Position numbers and translations under genes: made by a program | NCBI GenBank assembly: GCA_964020085.1 | Contig: OZ026600.1 | Coordinates: forward strand, 37,937,919 to 38,001,918 | Source: Micromussa lordhowensis | Taxonomy: Eukaryota; Cnidaria; Anthozoa; Scleractinia; Lobophylliidae | Length of the DNA: 64,000 nucleotides | Direction of reading: 5' to 3' | Part shown: positions 57,602 to 64,000 of the stretch, in pieces | How positions within the stretch are numbered: the stretch's first letter is position 1 | Layout: each line of letters begins with the position of its first letter | The notes under the pieces: model-generated | Database searches by the model: none | What the model was told of the DNA's origin: nothing | The model's input: only the letters and a program-made list of their open reading frames with translations

Positions 57602-60392
57602 TAATAATAAGGTACCTCATACGTCATGCTACTTAGCAATCTAGCTTACCACATAGCGGGCACAATTGACTCTTGCAAGTGTGATTTTCATCTAAAATCT
57701 TTTTTTTTTTGTCAGACTTTCTGGTGTTGTGAAACTATTTTTCTTAAATTAGGTTTTATTTTGGGCTTTATATTTTTTTTACATATCAATGTGACCAATG
57801 TGACCACGATAAATATGAAAAATGTATATTTTTGTTTTCTCCCGTTAAAAGGGAGTCACCCAGTCAATTCATTATTTGCAAATTGAGTTAAAAATACATT
57901 GTAGGTGGTACAAAGCTCTCTATCCGTTATACGATGTTCTGGAAAATGCGAAAATAGTTAAACAAAATCAATGGGAAATGTTAATGGCTGTTTTCGTAAT
58001 CGAAAAGGATAGCCTATCCTGTCACAAACTGATGATAACATGTCAAAACTCCACAGAATCACAGTGTTAGACATATACCTTGTCTGATATGTCCGAATAC
58101 TCAGTCTCCGTAGCCTCGCACGGACTCAGTAGTGCAATAAATTTTGACCAAAGATGTATGCTTTCCGTTTTATATTAGACGAGTCTGGCTTTTGACATTG
58201 ACAGTCATATGAGACAAGTTCTGTCTCTATTGTGAAAGCCAGCCAATGATAGAATTTGTACGTTTTGTTCTTTGAAAATCTTATTGAAATAGATTAATTT
58301 ATTTAACTTTAAACGATTCAGATTTCTTTTCTGATTTCATTTCTGATTTGAACTCTTCAGTGCTAGAGCTTAAAAATTGTACGAATCTATCTTTTTTTTC
58401 TGAAATCCTCAGTTCTTTAATTCTGGAAGAGCTAGGCACGCCCTCAAGTAAAAAAATGTTATGTTATCCCTTACTTACGTTAATCTCTACCAGCATATAA
58501 TCACTAAATTAGAATTGATAGCGAAAAATATACCAGTAAATAGAAAGTGAATAAAATAACTATGGCAATAACTGTTTGTAAGTGTTGTTTACTTTTAAAT
58601 GGCATTTCACAAATTTCATTCTTCGAGCCAAGTTTGTTCCCCTTCTTTTAACAATTTCATTTTACGTGTAGCATCTGTTTCGTCATTAGCGGCCCACCTC
58701 GATCCCAGGCTCCCTCTCCTTTGCCTTTTTTAGTTTTTCCCTCTTCTCTCCCCTCAGGCAGGAGTGGCAAATGAGAGAGCCTGGGAACGAGGATAAATTC
58801 TATGGGGCGCGATAGTAGGCCACATTCGATATATCAATATTCTAACATGGTCCCGAGGCTTTCAGGACAAACTTCTGTATTTGGTGGTGTTTTTCTTTGT
58901 ATCCAAGTCTCTTTTGGGAATTGAGAGACAAAAGAAACTTAAAATTTTTACCCGAAAGCCTCGGAGCCATGTTAGAACATTGATATATCGAAAGTGGCTT
59001 ATTCCCGTTGTAGTTTACAGAGTATAGCTACATAGATAGTGACTACGAGCAAGCTGATCTTTTTTCGGTTTTGAACAGTGTTTACCCCATTTGCATGCAG
59101 CCACCAAACGAGGTGGATTATTCCAGTTTGTTTCCCACTACTTATTTCCAAAATTTAAGCCTTTACATGTTTTCTCGATGATTCTTACATCGACAAACAT
59201 CGTTACACTAACAACGAACGTTGCACGATTACCCCTTTTATTTCAGTAGTTAAACCGAGACTTTATTTGCTTAATTCAGGTCTTCCCAGTATCAGAACAA
59301 GGCTATTTGTTTCTAAGCCTAAGAAACAAATAACCGTAATATATAAACCATAATATATAAAACTATGTTCTCGCGATGAAAACGAAATCTGAGTGCAGCT
59401 AAAAGATGGTGACGATTCTGACTGAGAACGGTGTTGCAATTTTGAACCTTCGGGTTGGAGCTAACAACTTCTTGACGCACGTCCGAACTGCTTAGGCCTA
59501 AGGATTATTTTACCGGCAGGTCCTGATGGTGTAAGACAACAGAGAGCTTTAAAAGTAATTATGTGCTTGAACAATTCCCAAAGGAGATGTATAATCCAAA
59601 CAATGAGTCAAAATTTTATTATATTTTAATCCTTAAATGGCCACATCTAAATAACAAAAATTGGAGTTCGGCGTTTTTAGTTCGCCCCCGTTGTCATGAA
59701 AACTTTAATAAAATAAATAGGTCTATGCATTTTAGTGATTTATGTTGCTCTGTACAACAGCGTGCAATTGTTTTGAAGGAATTCATAGAAATGCAAGGAA
59801 ATAAGTCCAGTACAAGCTACAAGTGTTTGGTATTCAAATGATAATATAATTAAGCGCGCAATTAATTTGGCTCATTTATGGGAATGGCGGCTAATTAAAC
59901 AGCTAAGTTACGTTTTGAACAATCTCAATTAAAACGCGGTTGTTACTTTTTTGTGCAACCGGCAATCTTGAAAGCTTTGCTGCATGAAGAGTTGAGAGTT
60001 GTTTTGGTTCATTTTCACAGTACTTAATCGATTATTAAATTTGTACATAAATACAGTTTACAGGCAATTGCAATAATATGTACACTTGGGTAATAAGGCC
60101 AGATATGCATGATTTAACATAAAACGCAGTCAGTGCTGAAGTCAGATTGAAGCGTGTGACAAATAGCAAGCACAAAACACGATGCGGTTTTTATGACACA
60201 CTTTCTCGAGTGTGCTGCCCTCCATTAAAAGACACCTTTGAAACGCAAAAACAATAGAAGCGTGGCGTTGGTAAATAAAAATATTGGTCGTCAGGCGATA
60301 TACAGAAAGTGCTACCACTTGCTCATTAGAAAAATGAATTTTCTCTTCGGTCACTTGAATTGGAAAGGACGCTCATTTTTTCTTGCTATCTT
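57602..60392. other. Intergenic stretch with one fold-back element
   Basis: AT-rich sequence in which I can support no gene; short open frames at 57626-58070 and 59563-59841 lack family features. The only clear structure is the fold-back at 58818-58998. Confidence 0.5.
58818..58998. mobile_element. Fold-back MITE
   Basis: ggccacattcgatatatcaa, tctaacatgg and gaggctttc on the left pair with gaaagcctc, ccatgttaga and ttgatatatcgaaagtggc on the right. Confidence 0.75.
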
Positions 60393-61148
60393 TCACGTGC
60401 CATACTTTCCTTCATCAGCCAGAGTTTCCACAATTTCTATTGAAGCTCGCCGTAGATACCGACAAGTTCCAAGAGAGTTAAACTGATCTTCTAGTGTCGG
60501 ACTTTGTGGGGATTCAATCTCGGTCTGTTCCGCTTTGTGAAGGCCTTCTCTTCGAGCCTGTTCTCTTAACTTTAGGTTTCTTGGTAACAAAGATGGCGAA
60601 GTGCTGCCGTTACCATCTTCTGTCGTAGGCGAAGGAGGCCGTGACAACGGTATCAATGCTGGACGCAGACGATCTTGATATGAAAAGGACCGACTTGCTT
60701 TACGCGTTATGACCGGTGAACCTCTTGGCGAGTCACTTACGTCGTTATACGACGCTCGTCGAAGCATCAATGGGTTTGGACTTGGAGGGAGCATGTTGAG
60801 GTTGTTCCAAGTAAAATATGACTTTCGTCGACCCAGCGTTGGAGAACAAGGCGCCGAGCTTGGTTCTTTTTTTATTACCGGTAACTTAAGTTTATTTTGA
60901 CCATTTTCGTCGCAATTTTCCTCCTTCCAAGCGGTCTGCGTTCTTGCATTGTTCAGCGCATTTGGAATCATCAGCGTGAGCTTTTTCCGTAACTTTTTAG
61001 CTTCAAAATCCATGCTTCTTTCAAATCGATTGTGCTCGCTTTGTATTGAAGCATTTATCTTTTGGCTCGTGTGACGTAGAATCAAGTTTCTTTGAGCACA
61101 ATTTCTCTGTTTAAACGAGAGCGAAGAGCTTTTGGACGGCTCCTCCAT
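60393..61148 (-). CDS. Unrecognised Ser/Pro-rich protein, single exon
   Basis: 251 aa from MEEPSKSSS; an upstream in-frame ATG at 61217 would give 274 aa. I recognise no family. The sequence is rich in Ser, Pro and Arg and reads like a disordered, phosphorylated protein: repeated basophilic-kinase-type sites (LGRRKS, MLRRAS, TRKAS, YLRRAS) and several SP or TP pairs (SPTL, SPRGSP, PPSPTTED). There is no signal peptide or membrane segment. Two similar elements, RRKSYF and RRASYN, lie about 30 residues apart. The clean frame and protein-like composition make it a probable real gene, perhaps restricted to cnidarians. It could instead be the largest exon of a longer gene. Confidence 0.6.
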   Translation of the reverse strand: MEEPSKSSSLSFKQRNCAQRNLILRHTSQKINASIQSEHNRFERSMDFEAKKLRKKLTLMIPNALNNARTQTAWKEENCDENGQNKLKLPVIKKEPSSAPCSPTLGRRKSYFTWNNLNMLPPSPNPLMLRRASYNDVSDSPRGSPVITRKASRSFSYQDRLRPALIPLSRPPSPTTEDGNGSTSPSLLPRNLKLREQARREGLHKAEQTEIESPQSPTLEDQFNSLGTCRYLRRASIEIVETLADEGKYGT

Positions 61149-62318
61149 TTTTGTCCCGTCTGTCGAAACAACAATGCAAGCCCCAAATGCTTCGCAATAA
61201 ACCGCCTGTGTGAACAAATATATCGACTACACCAAAGTTCTTAGCGGCTCGTAATTAGAAATTAATCATTGTGCTATTATTTAGATAGCCAGTCTATTTT
61301 TTGTTTTTATGAATGTCTTTTGCTCGAGGGAACTAAAACAGTTTGCAGTATGGAGGCTTACGAATTGCGCTTTTGTTCTCGTCTTGTTTTAACTACCATT
61401 AAAAGGCTCGGTGAGTTAGAGGTAAAATTAAAATGCACTCCAAGTTCATTTGAAATGAAGAAGTGAGAAGATCTGTCACTGCCAATTTTACTCAAGTTTG
61501 AGGGTTAGGTTAGAGTTAGAAAATAGTTGTTCCACTTTGTGCCAACAAGCAAAGTAGGACGAAACTAATCTCCAATAAAGAGCTCTCGTTCTAATTCTTC
61601 AAGCAAACAAAGCTTTTTGAAATATTAACGTGGCAGTCACCGGCCTAGATTTGTACGTGTTAGGAGGAGACGAAGCAACAACTTAATTTACTCATACATT
61701 TACAATTTGACAAAAATATATATATATAAATAGAAGGACAGAAAAATAATGTACATTTGGAAAGGGGTTTTCGTGCTCAGTTTTAAAGACTGGCCTGTTA
61801 TCAACCAACTAACTGATTTCTCAATTAAAACGGACCCCCACATGGTAAACCTCTCAGTTATACCGCCAAGATAATAATAAAAAATACAGTAGTTGGTGAT
61901 CCAAATTAATTGAAGTCAAACCATTGTTCCTTTGTTGCTATAAATTCGGAAACCTCATAATAATTTGAGTTCGATTAATAGCAATGTGTTGAAAATAGTT
62001 TCCTTACATTTGGTCTGACCCTAATATACTATCAACAAGTCATGAACAATGTTACAGTGCTGTAATAGTGGGCGTGAAATATGGTGAACAAAAGTCTATA
62101 CGGCAAATAATATGCCCCCCTTTAGAAGGCAATAATGTAATTAATTGAATAACCGGTAGCTGTTTTGTAATAACAAGTAATGCGCTTTGCGACCCTAATC
62201 ATAGAATACAATCAAAATTTCAGAGGAGTGAAGGTTTTATTATTACTCTTAAGCGCTGAGTCCAGGCAACTTATGCAATAAATAAAACAGTTCAAAGATA
62301 AGATGACGCCTATGAGAG
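61149..62318. other. Intergenic stretch, nothing recognised
   Basis: AT-rich, with the promoter side of the Ser/Pro-rich gene at its left end and a short TA-repeat near 61712. I find no supportable gene or repeat end. Confidence 0.5.
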
Positions 62319-62556
62319 AGGCGCGATGGCCTCATGGTTAGTGCGCCCGTGCTCCGGGTTCGAGCCTTGGCCAGGTACATTGTGTTCTTGGGCAAGACAC
62401 TTCACTCTCACAGTGCCTCTCTCCACCCAGGTGTATTAATGGGTAACGGCGACTTGAATGCTGGGGGTAACTCTGCGATGGACTAGTATCCCACCCGGGG
62501 GAAGAAATACTCTTAGCATGCATGGACAACTTGGCTCGTATGCAGACTTTACCTAC
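62319..62556 (+). mobile_element. tRNA-derived SINE, family 1, second copy
   Basis: ggcgcgatggcctcatggtt leads into A-box gttagtgcgc and B-box gggttcgagcc; the middle (gtgcctctctccacccagg, gtgtattaatgggtaacgg) and the tail cagactttacctac match the copy at 56555-56830. Confidence 0.75.
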
Positions 62557-63497
62557 AACAATGAAGATTGGTAGCCATAGTCTAAAGATAAGTTTTAAAA
62601 AGACAAGTTTAAAGATAAATCTGAGGATAAAAGAAAAAAAGAATATAAAAGCTACAATGTCAAGCAAACTTTGTTTAAGGTTTTTGCAGAAGATTAAGTT
62701 GTTATGTGGTTGTACTGGTTTTGTAAAAAAAATCAACGTAAACCGACGTAAAATTCCTTGTTTATACCTTTACTGCAACATTAAAGTTAAAACTGAGCTG
62801 TACTTCTGAATGTTACAACTGTTTTCTGTTCATTAGCAAATCTCAATCTATTTTCTTAGACTGCTTGTCCGCGAAACGTAAAGCGAATTTTGATGACGAG
62901 GGAGAATGGGACGAGGTAATCTCTGAGGCCTGCCCCAGTACATCTTCCACTTTTGTTTTCACACGCGCGACCCACGCGCGACCCACGCACGACATGCAAA
63001 TTCCAGTGGCGAGATCATTGAACATTCTTGTCCTCTGAGTGGTTCCAATACCAAAAGTACTGTACGTCAAATTCGTTGAATCTGATTTGTTGAGAATACA
63101 AAAGGAATATACTCTGCGCATTTGTATTTAGTCCTCGCCAGAGGTCACGATTCTTGGTGCTAAGAGATTATCGCGTCTATGTAACACGTGCATAACTACC
63201 ATATTTTAAAACTGTATCCCGGAGTTCTAATATGATATGTTTCATGGATTAACTTGCATGTCATGGGTTTTGAATGAGCCCTAGCAAGCTAGTGAAGATT
63301 ACGTATAGTCTCTTGGTCGTATCTACTCGCGCTTATATATTGAGTGATTGATTGCTTCAACATTCAGAACATTTCCATGTTCGAATTCCTAACTGGTACA
63401 GATTGATATTCTGTTTCACACTTTCGTTTCTTTTCTTGGTACTAATTAAAATCAAAGATCAAGATGGAGTACTGGTAACAGCATCACTAAGACACGT
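62557..63497. other. Intergenic stretch, nothing recognised
   Basis: No supportable gene. A tandem acccacgcgcg/acccacgcacg motif lies at about 62970-62992. Confidence 0.45.
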
Positions 63498-63934
63498 ACC
63501 CTGGTCCCAGAGGCTTTCTTTTATACGATCTTTTTTATTCGGAAGTTTGCGACGCGAAGCGCTGATCGAAGCGCCGAGCCCGAGAGAAAAGAAAACCTCT
63601 GGTCAAGAGCGTTGAGAATCTCACTTTCATGCTGGCTCAGCACTTGACAGCTGTCAAAGATGTCATTTTCTTTTGACCAATCACAAAAGAGGATCGGATT
63701 TACAATTTGTTCACAGATCCAATCATATCACTCGTGGAGCAATTAAAAATATCCTCCAATCAGAAACGACGATCAAAAGCTGATGGCAGGAAAGTGAGGT
63801 TCCCAACGGTCTAGACCAGAGGCTTTCTTTTCTCGGCTCTCAGCGCTTCGTGCCAGTAAAAAAAATTAAAAGAAGAGGTTCGCGTCACAAAATTTGCCAA
63901 TAAAGAATACAAGAAAGCCTCTGGTACCAGGGTA
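63498..63934. mobile_element. TIR element near window end
   Basis: accctggtcccagaggcttt at the left and aaagcctctggtaccagggt at the right are imperfect inverted repeats. The phrase agaggctttcttttctcgg recurs inside, with gcgcttcg-type subrepeats. Confidence 0.6.
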
Positions 63935-64000
63935 TAAGACACGGAGCTTTTCCAACAAAATGAGGAGATTACTTGACATGCAATAAATATCTTCTCAGTT

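Overview
The window looks like nuclear DNA of an anthozoan cnidarian, probably a stony coral. It is AT-rich, with intron-containing animal genes (GT-AG introns), an intronless BTB-Kelch gene and an intronless methyltransferase pair. It also carries a dense load of small fold-back (MITE-like) elements, tRNA-derived SINEs and Penelope-like retroelement remains. The organism call is inference from gene style and repeat content, not from a marker gene.

Layout. 1-160: end of a degenerate DNA transposon carrying a tiny hairpin insertion. 1264-6006 (+): the last three coding exons of an SLC16/monocarboxylate-type transporter whose first exon(s) I cannot find; its introns hold a Penelope-like reverse transcriptase fragment and a long graded microsatellite. 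6007-15001: gene-poor and packed with TIR and fold-back elements, with one orphan EGF-like exon near 10.1 kb. 15002-16765 (+): intronless BTB-BACK-Kelch protein. 20026-24415 (-) and 25449-29619 (+): head-to-head paralogous RBR (Ariadne-type) E3 ubiquitin ligases, each with the same phase-1 intron inside RING1, separated by about 1 kb containing a TATA-like box for each gene. 29620-32116: repeats.

32117-56950 (+): a gene I assembled from 25 exons whose phases all close. It encodes about 815 aa with an N-terminal membrane anchor and three START lipid-binding domains. Intron 10 contains, on the opposite strand, two tandem intronless thiopurine-methyltransferase-like genes (42907-43611 and 44708-45421). 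Intron 23 contains a 2.4-kb, 14-bp-unit minisatellite that creates huge spurious reading frames. 56951-64000: repeats, plus one unrecognised Ser/Pro-rich single-exon gene at 60393-61148 (-).

The genes do not form a pathway: membrane transport, ubiquitin ligation (two Ariadne-type ligases and a probable cullin-3 adaptor), lipid transfer and small-molecule methylation. The strongest candidates for something new are the triple-START membrane protein and the divergent RBR pair with a large unrecognised N-terminal region.
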